DNA of 64,000 nt, taken from assembly GCA_009773515.1 (NCBI GenBank), contig WSXX01000009.1:1-64000 (forward strand), given 5' to 3'. Position 1 is the first letter of the stretch; each line of letters begins with the position of its first letter. This stretch comes from Bacteroidota bacterium (GTDB taxonomy: Bacteria; Bacteroidota; Bacteroidia; Bacteroidales; Lentimicrobiaceae). The translations under genes and the position numbers were made by a program. Below the pieces are notes generated by a model, which saw only the letters and a program-made list of their open reading frames with translations, had not been told where the DNA came from and ran no database searches. Below, piece by piece: positions 55,435-63,227 of the stretch.

Positions 55435-55465
55435 TTGCATAACAGGATGATTTTTACTATCTTTG
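55435..55465 (+). promoter_or_regulatory. Candidate promoter of the LytTR regulator
   Basis: TTG at 55435-55437 (-33) and TATCTTTG at 55458-55465 (-7, full TAnnTTTG match) are separated by 20 bp, the expected spacing in this phylum. Transcription would start about 14 nt before the ATG at 55486. Confidence 0.65.
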
Positions 55466-55485
55466 GAAGGAAGATAAAGAATAAG

Positions 55486-56238
55486 ATGGTAAAAACCATC
55501 ATTGTTGATGACGAGCATCATGTGAGGGTGACACTTGGCAGGATGCTTAAAAAGCATTGTCCTCACGTAAAGGTTATCGGCGAGGCTGAGAGTGTTTTGC
55601 AGGCCCATGAACTCATCCTTCGAAAACGACCCGATCTTATTTTACTTGATATACATCTGGGTGACGGAAACGGGTTTGATTTAATCAGAAAATTCGAAAC
55701 ACCCGGCTTCAAGATAATTTTTATTACAGCTCACGATCAGTATGCTTTGCAGGCTTTCAAGGTAAGTGCAGTAGATTATATCCTGAAGCCAATAACTGCT
55801 GAAGCATTGATTGAAGCAGTTACAAGAGCCGGAAATATTTTGCGGCAGGAATTGCTCATCAGACTTGATGCGCTGGAATCCAATTTATATCCGGAAAACC
55901 GTCATAAACGAAAAATTGTTATAAAGACTCAGGACAAAATTTATCTGGAAAACCTGGATCACATCACACATCTTGATTCAGATGGAACATACACCCGAAT
56001 CTTCACCACAGATACGGGGGAGATTATGACTTCAAAACCTTTGAAAGAATATGAAGAGATGCTTGTGGAATCCGGATTCTTCAGGGTGTATCGCTCCTAT
56101 CTGATAAATCTGGCTCACATAAGCCGTTTTGACAAAAATGAAGGCGGCTATGTAATTCTTACCAACAAACACCAGATTCCAGTCGCCTCACGCAAAAGAG
56201 AAGAATTACTTGAATTGTTCGAAGAGTTCATCAAATAA
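55486..56238 (+). CDS. LytTR family response regulator
   Basis: The protein has 250 residues from MVKTIIVDDEHHVRVTL; a longer frame to 55435 would run into the promoter and is rejected. The receiver domain (about 1-120) has the phospho-acceptor Asp55 in LLDIHLG, the acidic pair VDDE, and VDYILKPI with the conserved Lys. The LytTR DNA-binding domain (about 140-245) has KIYLENLDHITHLDSDGTYT and FFRVYRSYLINLAHI. It lies 6 bp before its sensor kinase gene. Its candidate target site is upstream of the secreted beta-helix gene. Confidence 0.93.
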   Translation: MVKTIIVDDEHHVRVTLGRMLKKHCPHVKVIGEAESVLQAHELILRKRPDLILLDIHLGDGNGFDLIRKFETPGFKIIFITAHDQYALQAFKVSAVDYILKPITAEALIEAVTRAGNILRQELLIRLDALESNLYPENRHKRKIVIKTQDKIYLENLDHITHLDSDGTYTRIFTTDTGEIMTSKPLKEYEEMLVESGFFRVYRSYLINLAHISRFDKNEGGYVILTNKHQIPVASRKREELLELFEEFIK

Positions 56239-56244
56239 GCAACC

Positions 56245-58323
56245 ATGAAACGGTTCATCACCCTGTTTCTGATGTTTATCTCCGTTCCGCACAATGCTTT
56301 ACCTCAGGCATTCATTAATATTGAATGGTACAATACCGACAGTTTGCTAAATGTCTTACCTTTTAAACAGGGAATTGAAAAGGTAAACACTTTGAATCGC
56401 CTGTCTGCCTCCTTTTCATTTACCGATGCAGCCAAAAGCAAACTCTATGCAGATCAGGCCATGGCGCTGGCAATCAGCAGCAGCAATAAAACAGGCATTG
56501 CAGCCGCCAACTATAATTATGGCCGGATAAGTTTTTACGAAGGAGATTATCCACGTGCACTCCATTTTTTTCAGGAAGCACTTAATCTGTATGAATCTCT
56601 TGAAAATTTAAGGATGACGGCAAAAATGTATTTCGAAATTGCCACGATGCATTATTTTGCAGGAAATCTGGATAAATCGGCTGAAATGGCAATTAATAAA
56701 GCACTCAGGCTATACAGAACACTGGATAAAGACGGAAAACCAGTCGGAACCCTGCTCGATACAGTGAGGTTCTCGTCATCCATAGGACTGCTTTATCGAA
56801 CTTTAGGGCGCTCAGATACGGCTCTTCTTATTTATCTCAGATATCTTGAAACAGGCAAAAAGCATAATTTCGGGCTTGCAGATATGATGGTACACCATGG
56901 CCTTGTTGCAGGTTGCTATACTGAAACAGGCAAAAACGACAGCGCCATTGCATACTTCAGGCGAACGTTGAATTTTGAGGAGATTAACATCAGTATTAAG
57001 GCGCTGAAACATGAGCATATGCGGCGAATGGGTGAAATCTATTATAATCTGGGAGAAAAAGATTCGGCAATATTCTATTTAACAAGGGCATATGAATGGC
57101 TTTCTTTTCAGGGATATTTAAGGCAATCTCAAATGGCAGCGCTCAGATTAGGTCAGATTTATTTCGAAAACAAAAGAATACCAAAAGCAAAATTATTCTT
57201 CGGGTTTTCGGAAAATCTCTTAAACGAGATGCTCTTAAGCAATTCCTTTTACCGCCACGATTCAATGAAATATACAGTTTCTTATGGCATTGAACTGTAC
57301 CTGCCTTTCCCAAAGAAGCAGGTCAGGGAAACAATATTCAGCTTGTCAATAAATCACTACACCATGCTCTTTAATTTCTACAATGAAAGAAATGAACTGC
57401 ATAATGCCATGAAGTATCTTCAGGCTTTATCATCTGCAAAAGATACATTGGCAAAGTTGACAAGAAACAGAGAGGCCATTGAAATACAAATGAAATATGA
57501 AGCCGACAGAAAAGACAATGAAATTCTAAGCCTTGGGCAGTCCAACGAGTTGAAAGAACTGAGGTTATACCGCACAAGATGGCTTTTGGGAAGCATGTCG
57601 GGTCTGGCTTTAATTATTGCCTTATTTTTTATTATACTTATCAGGCAGAAAAAAATCAAGCTCAACCAGCAAACATTAATCCTGAGGCAAAAACTACTTC
57701 GGCTCAGAATGAACCCGCATTTTATTTTTAATGCCCTTTCGGGTATTCAGTCATTTATCGTGGGCGAAGAACCGGATAAAGCAAGTTTTTATCTTTCGAA
57801 ATTTTCGACTCTGGTAAGAAGTGTATTGCACAGTTCAGAAAACGAATACATTACCCTCGAAAATGAACTGAAAGCCATCGATAGCTACCTGTCGCTGCAA
57901 AAAATCCGCTATCCTTTTACGTTTGACTACTTTATTGATATTGACCCTCTTATTGAACCAGAATACCTGAATATCCCAACTATGATTGCCCAACCTTTTA
58001 TTGAAAATGCAATCGAGCACGGTGTTAAAGCTCTTAAAACCAAAGGAAAAGTTACAGTAAAGTTTTATCTTGACCATTCGAAACTGATACTTGAAATAGA
58101 GGACAACGGCGTGGGCCGGATAAAAGCCGCAGAATTACTGTCGAAAAACGATAAAGATCATGAGTCCAGAGCTATTGACATTACGCGCGAAAGACTTGAC
58201 CTGCTTAATAGAAAACTTAAACAGAAAATAGTGCTGGGTATTAATGATTTGAAAAATGAAGTGGGAGAAGCAAGGGGTACAAAGGTTACGATAAGCATCC
58301 CGATGCTGTCATATTTAGTGTAA
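56245..58323 (+). CDS. LytS-type sensor histidine kinase with TPR sensor domain
   Basis: The protein has 692 residues with a signal peptide (ITLFLMFISVPHNALPQ). A periplasmic region of TPR repeats (about 50-420; ANYNYGRISFYEGDYPRALHFF, GEIYYNLGEKDSAIFYLTRA) is followed by a transmembrane segment (about 447-468) and a His kinase domain with phospho-acceptor His492 in MNPHFIFNALSGIQ and the ATP-binding motif EDNGVGR. Such kinases pair with LytTR regulators. Start and stop are 6 bp from the regulator gene, so the two are cotranscribed. Confidence 0.93.
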   Translation: MKRFITLFLMFISVPHNALPQAFINIEWYNTDSLLNVLPFKQGIEKVNTLNRLSASFSFTDAAKSKLYADQAMALAISSSNKTGIAAANYNYGRISFYEGDYPRALHFFQEALNLYESLENLRMTAKMYFEIATMHYFAGNLDKSAEMAINKALRLYRTLDKDGKPVGTLLDTVRFSSSIGLLYRTLGRSDTALLIYLRYLETGKKHNFGLADMMVHHGLVAGCYTETGKNDSAIAYFRRTLNFEEINISIKALKHEHMRRMGEIYYNLGEKDSAIFYLTRAYEWLSFQGYLRQSQMAALRLGQIYFENKRIPKAKLFFGFSENLLNEMLLSNSFYRHDSMKYTVSYGIELYLPFPKKQVRETIFSLSINHYTMLFNFYNERNELHNAMKYLQALSSAKDTLAKLTRNREAIEIQMKYEADRKDNEILSLGQSNELKELRLYRTRWLLGSMSGLALIIALFFIILIRQKKIKLNQQTLILRQKLLRLRMNPHFIFNALSGIQSFIVGEEPDKASFYLSKFSTLVRSVLHSSENEYITLENELKAIDSYLSLQKIRYPFTFDYFIDIDPLIEPEYLNIPTMIAQPFIENAIEHGVKALKTKGKVTVKFYLDHSKLILEIEDNGVGRIKAAELLSKNDKDHESRAIDITRERLDLLNRKLKQKIVLGINDLKNEVGEARGTKVTISIPMLSYLV

Positions 58324-58369
58324 TTTTACACCCCGAAACAATCTGTTTCTGAACCCTCAAAAATACTTT

Positions 58370-59512
58370 ATGTCATTTTCCTCCCTGGGCCTGTCTCCAT
58401 CCTTGCTCGAAGCATTGATAAAACTTGAATACACCGAGCCTTATCCGATTCAGTCAGAGGCCATTCCTGCCATTTTACAACGAAAAGATGTGCTTGGAAT
58501 TGCACCTACCGGCTCAGGGAAAACTGCCGGATATGTGTTGCCCATACTGATGAATCTTCAGGAAAGCCAACCACTGAAAAACAGACACGTAAATGTATTG
58601 GTTCTGGTCCCAACCCGTGAATTGGCGATGCAGGTAAGTGATGTTTTTAAAATATTCACCAACGCTGTTTCCCGAAAAATCAAAACCCTGGCTGTTTATG
58701 GCGGAGTTTCTACAAACGTGCAGATGTTAAGCCTGCAGGATGTAAACGTACTTATTGCCACACCCGGAAGATTGCTCGATCTGGTTGAATCGAATGCAGT
58801 GCATTTGTCATCTGTTGAAACGCTGGTGCTTGACGAAGCCGATAAAATGCTGAACCTTGGTTTTCAGGAAGAAATGAAACACATTTTTGACCTTCTGCCA
58901 AAGAAGCGACAGAATCTGCTTTTTTCAGCCACCCTGAGCGAAGATGTCAGCACCATCAATCAGATATTACTGCATAAGCCTGTTGTTATAAAGATAGAAG
59001 CCGAAGAAGCCAATATTGACCTGATTGATCAGGTTGGATATTTTGTTTCTGATGAAAGAAAAGGTCCTTTGCTCCGATATCTTATCAAAGAAAACGACAT
59101 GAAACAGGTTCTGGTCTTTACTTCATCGGTTTTTTCTGCGAATATTGTCACCGGCAAGCTCTGGAAAAATGGCATTGACGCCATGGCCATTCACAGCAAG
59201 GTAAGTCAGAAAGGCAGAACCGAAGCATTGGCAAAATTTAAAGCCGGGAAGTTACAGGTGCTTGTTGCCACAGATCTGATATCCAGAGGAATTGACATTA
59301 AGTTCCTCCCTTATGTGATCAACTACGAATTGCCCCGCTCACCCAAAGATTACATTCACCGCATTGGCCGTACAGGACGCGCTGAATCACCCGGCCAGGC
59401 CATTTCCTTTGTTTCGCCTGAAGATCAGCATCACTTCAGGGTTATACAGAAAAAAATGGGAAAGTGGGTAACCATGATTGATAGCGAAAATATTGATTTC
59501 AGGGGGTATTGA
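58370..59512 (+). CDS. DEAD-box RNA helicase
   Basis: The protein has 380 residues. Motifs in order: Q motif (EPYPIQSEAIPAIL), Walker A APTGSGKT, PTRELA, TPGR, DEAD in VLDEADKML, SAT, and the C-terminal ARGID-like SRGIDIKFLP and HRIGRTGR. The length lacks an extended C-terminal tail. It probably remodels RNA in ribosome assembly or decay. It follows the kinase gene by 46 bp on the same strand. Confidence 0.92.
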   Translation: MSFSSLGLSPSLLEALIKLEYTEPYPIQSEAIPAILQRKDVLGIAPTGSGKTAGYVLPILMNLQESQPLKNRHVNVLVLVPTRELAMQVSDVFKIFTNAVSRKIKTLAVYGGVSTNVQMLSLQDVNVLIATPGRLLDLVESNAVHLSSVETLVLDEADKMLNLGFQEEMKHIFDLLPKKRQNLLFSATLSEDVSTINQILLHKPVVIKIEAEEANIDLIDQVGYFVSDERKGPLLRYLIKENDMKQVLVFTSSVFSANIVTGKLWKNGIDAMAIHSKVSQKGRTEALAKFKAGKLQVLVATDLISRGIDIKFLPYVINYELPRSPKDYIHRIGRTGRAESPGQAISFVSPEDQHHFRVIQKKMGKWVTMIDSENIDFRGY

Positions 59513-59633
59513 TGAAATAAAAGCCCGAAGTTGTGAATGGTTTCTTTACTAGGACTTTTCATGCGTATAACACAAATTAAACATCTGACCAGGAAAAAAT
59601 CACGATTCTTTTCGCCAAATACTATATTATCAT

Positions 59634-59641
59634 TATATTTG
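59634..59641 (+). promoter_or_regulatory. Candidate -7 element of the toxin-antitoxin pair
   Basis: TATATTTG matches TAnnTTTG, 48 bp before the antitoxin start. An imperfect inverted repeat CAAATA...TATTTG spans it, which could be an operator for autoregulation. No clear -33 TTTG was found. Confidence 0.45.
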
Positions 59642-59689
59642 TCAAACAAAAAAGCAGCATTTATCATTTGAATGTTGCGCTTAATAAAA

Positions 59690-59890
59690 ATGAAACAACT
59701 GACTTTATATATTAACGAGAGTAAATTCCAGGCTTTTCTGGAGTTTATTAAAACATTGGATTACGTAGAAGTGCCGGAAGCTGATAAAAAATCATTAACC
59801 GAACTGCAAAACAGCCTTAATCAGGTTAAAATGATGCAGGAAGGAAAAATAGAGAAACAATCGGCTAACGAGTTTTTGAATGAACTATAA
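59690..59890 (+). CDS. RelB-like antitoxin
   Basis: The protein has 66 residues from MKQLTLYINESKFQAFLEFIKTL; a start at 59672 would add six residues. A short helical N-terminus and a C-terminal tail rich in Glu, Lys and Asn (EGKIEKQSANEFLNEL) fit antitoxins of the RelB type that wrap their toxin. The family is assigned mainly from the partner. It overlaps the toxin gene by 11 nt, so translation of the two is coupled. Confidence 0.7.
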   Translation: MKQLTLYINESKFQAFLEFIKTLDYVEVPEADKKSLTELQNSLNQVKMMQEGKIEKQSANEFLNEL

Positions 59891-60212
59891 CATCTATCCA
59901 ACCCCTGACTTTAAAAAGCTTTTCAAGAAGCTTTACAAGAAATACCCTTCTTTAAAAACCGACCTGCAGGACCTTATTAAAATACTTACTGTAAAGCCGG
60001 ATATCGGAATAAAACTTGGCCATGGTATTTATAAAATCCGTTTGGCCATTTCTTCCAAAGCAAAAGGCAAGTCTGGAGGTGCAAGGGTTATTACTTATCT
60101 GGTTACCGAGGATAAAGAAGTTTACCTTGTGTTTATTTATGATAAAAGCCAACTGGAAAACATTACAAAAGAGCAAATCTTTGAGATGCTCAAAAAAGCA
60201 AACCTGATATAA
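59880..60212 (+). CDS. RelE/ParE-superfamily toxin
   Basis: The protein has 110 residues. It begins NIYPTPDFKKLFKKLYKKYP, typical of RelE/YafQ/HigB toxins, and contains GIYKIRLAISSKAKGKSGGARVI followed by the strand VYLVFIYDKSQ. These toxins cut mRNA in the ribosome A site or poison gyrase. The antitoxin is upstream and overlaps by 11 nt, the usual order for RelBE pairs. Confidence 0.8.
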   Translation: MNYNIYPTPDFKKLFKKLYKKYPSLKTDLQDLIKILTVKPDIGIKLGHGIYKIRLAISSKAKGKSGGARVITYLVTEDKEVYLVFIYDKSQLENITKEQIFEMLKKANLI

Positions 60213-60256
60213 TAAAAAAGTTCAGACTGAGCAGAATTTAGCAAGGCTCAGTCCAC

Positions 60257-61147
60257 CTACACCAACCCCTTATCCTTCATCTCCTTATATTTAAGCAATA
60301 CCAGTCCATCGGCAAGTCCTAACCTTGGAGCAACCACTGTTCCTATGCCTGTCCATTTCAGTATCCTTACAAAAATACGTGCAGCGGGGACAATAACGTC
60401 GGCGCGATCGGGTCGAAGTCCGAGTTGTTCAATCCGTGTTATAAGGGGCATATTGTTAAGTTGCTTGTAAGCAAGCACCAATTGATCAAATGTGATCAGA
60501 TTGGCTGATGGCTGACCGTACATTTTGGTAATCTTATTGATGTTTCCGCCCGAACCAATACAATTCATTCTTCCAAAATCTGACTTGAACTGCTGCAGCC
60601 AATCTTTCATTTTATGCCACTCTGACTCTTCAACTTTATTGGCCAGCAAACGAATGGTTCCGATCCGGAAAGAAGCAGAAGTTATAAACCGCTCTCCATC
60701 AAGAAGCGACAGCTCTGTTGAACCTCCTCCAACATCAACATACAAAGTTCTGCTGTAATTATTATCTGTAAAAATACCGCCTAATGAGCTAATAATATTG
60801 GCCTCTTCAATGCCGTCAATCATACCGATTTCAAGTCCGGTTTCAGTTTTAACCAGATCTAATATTTCCTGATTATTAATGGCTTCGCGCATGGCTGAAG
60901 TGGCGGCAACCTTGTATCCGAGTGGCTTATAAACATCAATCAGCAGTTTAAATGCACGCATGGTTTTAACCAGATCATCGGTGCGTTGGGCTGAGATAAA
61001 ACCATCATTAAACACATCAAATCCCAGCCTTAACGGAATCCTGATCAGTGAAGCCTTTTCAAGAATGGGCCCGTTTTTGGTTTCATAAACATTGGCAAAC
61101 AAAAGTCTGACAGCATTTGAACCTATATCTATACTTGCAAAAAGCAT
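60257..61147 (-). CDS. Ppx/GppA family exopolyphosphatase
   Basis: The protein has 296 residues, the short form of the family. N-terminal ATPase-fold motifs are SIDIGSNAVRLL and, at about 135, VDVGGGSTELSLL; GSGGNINKI and RPDRADVIVPAA are conserved. It should hydrolyse polyphosphate or pppGpp. It lies 14 bp after lpxH on the minus strand, probably in one operon, and is convergent with the toxin gene. Confidence 0.9.
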   Translation of the reverse strand: MLFASIDIGSNAVRLLFANVYETKNGPILEKASLIRIPLRLGFDVFNDGFISAQRTDDLVKTMRAFKLLIDVYKPLGYKVAATSAMREAINNQEILDLVKTETGLEIGMIDGIEEANIISSLGGIFTDNNYSRTLYVDVGGGSTELSLLDGERFITSASFRIGTIRLLANKVEESEWHKMKDWLQQFKSDFGRMNCIGSGGNINKITKMYGQPSANLITFDQLVLAYKQLNNMPLITRIEQLGLRPDRADVIVPAARIFVRILKWTGIGTVVAPRLGLADGLVLLKYKEMKDKGLV

Positions 61148-61161
61148 GTTGTTGTTTAGAT

Positions 61162-61950
61162 TTATCCCTGAGGTAAACGTTCAGGTTTCCCGTTTTTGAA
61201 TGTAAATAGGTTTAAACTACCGCCATCAAACACGGCATATGAGAAGTTTCCGATCCAGTCGCCGAGGTTCACAAAATGAGAATCTTCGTTGAGTGGAATA
61301 ATGGCTGGAATGTGCCGGTGCCCGAAAATAAAATAATCGATGTGCCTGTTCTGCTTCAGGTATTCATTGGCAAATGAAAAGAGCCTTTCTTTGGAAAGAT
61401 CAATCTGACCGTTTTCGGCAATATCTTTATGATCCCTTGCAACATTTGCATACCTGCTTTTTCGGGAAAAGTACAAAGCCAGCCGGGTTCCGATATCGGG
61501 ATGAAGCCACTTAAACAACCATTGATTGGGCTTAAACTCAAAAACCTTTTTCAGGAATTTATATCCGTTATCTCCGGGGCCAAGTCCGTCGCCATGCGCC
61601 AGAAAAAAGAGTTTGCCGTTCCACTCCCTTATAACTGCTTCGCGCTGAAGACTGATTCCAAGCTCTTTACTGAAATAATCGAAAGCCCAGATGTCGTGGT
61701 TTCCCCTGAAAAGGTAAACCGGAATCCCCTGATCGGTAATTTCTGCGATTTTCCCGAAAAGCCGGGTAAATCCTTTTGGCACAACGGTGTGGTACTCAAA
61801 CCAGAAATCAAAAACATCGCCCATCAGGAAGATTTCATCAGCATCCTGCTTTACCAGATCGAGCCATTTTACAAGCAAACGTTCACGAACCAGACTTGAT
61901 TCATGATCAGGTATTCCCAAATGAAAATCAGAAGCAAAGTATATCTTCAA
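61162..61950 (-). CDS. lpxH: UDP-2,3-diacylglucosamine diphosphatase LpxH
   Basis: The protein has 262 residues. Metal-binding motifs of the calcineurin-like fold are SDFHLG, MGDVFDFW, RGNHDIW, LAHGDGLG and IFGHRHIP. LpxH cuts UDP-2,3-diacylglucosamine in lipid A synthesis. The in-frame start is TTG at 61950; no ATG is available because a stop lies 7 codons upstream. A TACGTTTG promoter element 20 bp upstream supports this start. Confidence 0.92.
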   Translation of the reverse strand: MKIYFASDFHLGIPDHESSLVRERLLVKWLDLVKQDADEIFLMGDVFDFWFEYHTVVPKGFTRLFGKIAEITDQGIPVYLFRGNHDIWAFDYFSKELGISLQREAVIREWNGKLFFLAHGDGLGPGDNGYKFLKKVFEFKPNQWLFKWLHPDIGTRLALYFSRKSRYANVARDHKDIAENGQIDLSKERLFSFANEYLKQNRHIDYFIFGHRHIPAIIPLNEDSHFVNLGDWIGNFSYAVFDGGSLNLFTFKNGKPERLPQG

Positions 61951-61969
61951 TGTGGTATTTTTTTCAGTT

Positions 61970-61977
61970 CAAACGTA
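61970..61977 (-). promoter_or_regulatory. Candidate -7 element of lpxH
   Basis: The minus strand reads TACGTTTG, matching TAnnTTTG, with TTTG (61995-61998) 17 bp upstream as -33. Initiation would be near 61963, 13 nt before the TTG start. Confidence 0.5.
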
Positions 61978-62004
61978 CAAAAAAACTGTGACTTCAAAGC
62001 TTGA

Positions 62005-63189
62005 TTATTTTGCATCAACTTTTGCAAAGTTCTCTTCGAGCCAGATCGCCAATGCTTTGTCTGACAAAAACCGCTCAATAATTCTGCCTTCTTTGTCAAT
62101 CAGCACAAAAGCCGGAAATCCTGAAATCTGATATTCAGAAAGTAAAGGAGATTTCATGCCCAGCGTATCATTTACATTGTTCCACCAGAGTTTATCCAGA
62201 TTTACAGCATTTGTGAAGCGATCCATAAACGGATCAAACGAAACAGCAAAAACTGCAAAACCATCACCTTTATATTTTTCATACAATTCCTTAATTCCGG
62301 CATTGCTTTTCCGGCTCAGGGCATCGGTTGGTGTCCAGAAATAGATGAGCGTAATTTTCCCAGGCTTATCTTTAAGATTCATTACCTGACCCGATGTTCC
62401 CGGCAGACTGATTTCAGGCGCTATTGATCCGGGTGTAAGATTGAGCATGGCTTCACGCTCTGCTTCTATCCGGTTTCTCAATCGATTTGCCCGTGAATGA
62501 AAAAACGCAACGTGCTTATTTCCCTTGTGATAAAGTTGCAAAAGAGAATCAACCACAAAGAAATGATTGTAATCTGTTGTTTCATCGAATAAAACTGCAC
62601 GACCAGGCATTGCATTGATGACCAGAATATTGCTCAGCAAAGAAGGATTAGACTGAATAAAAGCAATTGCTTCGTTTTTAAGTTCAAACTTTATGCGGTT
62701 AAATGCTGAATCGGTAGTTGCCCGTATTTTTGCAAAATCAGGAGTATGGCGGGCATTAAGCATTGCCCTTGTCAATGAATCCATGCTGGCTTCTGCAGAG
62801 GAAATTCCAGATGAGAATTCAGCATAAATTTCAGCCTCACGTCCACCCTGCACAACAGCTTTTAACGAAGGATTAAAGTCAAATTGAAGAGAATCGCCCG
62901 GAAATGCAGGAAAGACAACAGAAACAGAGCGTCCTTTTTTAAAGAAGTAGAATCCTTCACCTTCAACCGCAATCCGCAACCGGAAATTTCCATTTCCATC
63001 AGGTTTTACTGAATCAATGGGATAACTTGAAGCGGTGTCAACTGAAAACAAAACAAGATAACCTGATTCGTAGCCGGCGATACTTCCGCTTAACTGAATG
63101 GCATCTGAATAATCAGTGTTATTGCACGACTCAAAGATGAGAATGGACGCAATTGAAATTGCAAGAAGAAAGTGTTTTTGAAAAAACAT
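62005..63189 (-). CDS. Thioredoxin-fold lipoprotein (TlpA-like) lacking the redox CxxC
   Basis: The protein has 394 residues with a lipobox-like FESC at about residue 22, so it is probably anchored in a membrane. The N-terminal part (about 30-245) resembles the beta domain of DUF4369-type proteins. The C-terminal part (about 255-390) has the TlpA fold: GSIAPEISLPGTSGQVMNL, ITLIYFWTPTDALSRKSN, GDGFAVFAVSFD and SGFPAFVLIDKEGRI with the cis-Pro. The usual WCxxC site is WTPTDA here, so thiol-disulfide exchange is not possible in the normal way. Confidence 0.85.
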   Translation of the reverse strand: MFFQKHFLLAISIASILIFESCNNTDYSDAIQLSGSIAGYESGYLVLFSVDTASSYPIDSVKPDGNGNFRLRIAVEGEGFYFFKKGRSVSVVFPAFPGDSLQFDFNPSLKAVVQGGREAEIYAEFSSGISSAEASMDSLTRAMLNARHTPDFAKIRATTDSAFNRIKFELKNEAIAFIQSNPSLLSNILVINAMPGRAVLFDETTDYNHFFVVDSLLQLYHKGNKHVAFFHSRANRLRNRIEAEREAMLNLTPGSIAPEISLPGTSGQVMNLKDKPGKITLIYFWTPTDALSRKSNAGIKELYEKYKGDGFAVFAVSFDPFMDRFTNAVNLDKLWWNNVNDTLGMKSPLLSEYQISGFPAFVLIDKEGRIIERFLSDKALAIWLEENFAKVDAK

Positions 63190-63227
63190 TACACAGTATC
63201 AGGTTTGCCGGATATTTAACGGCTGAA

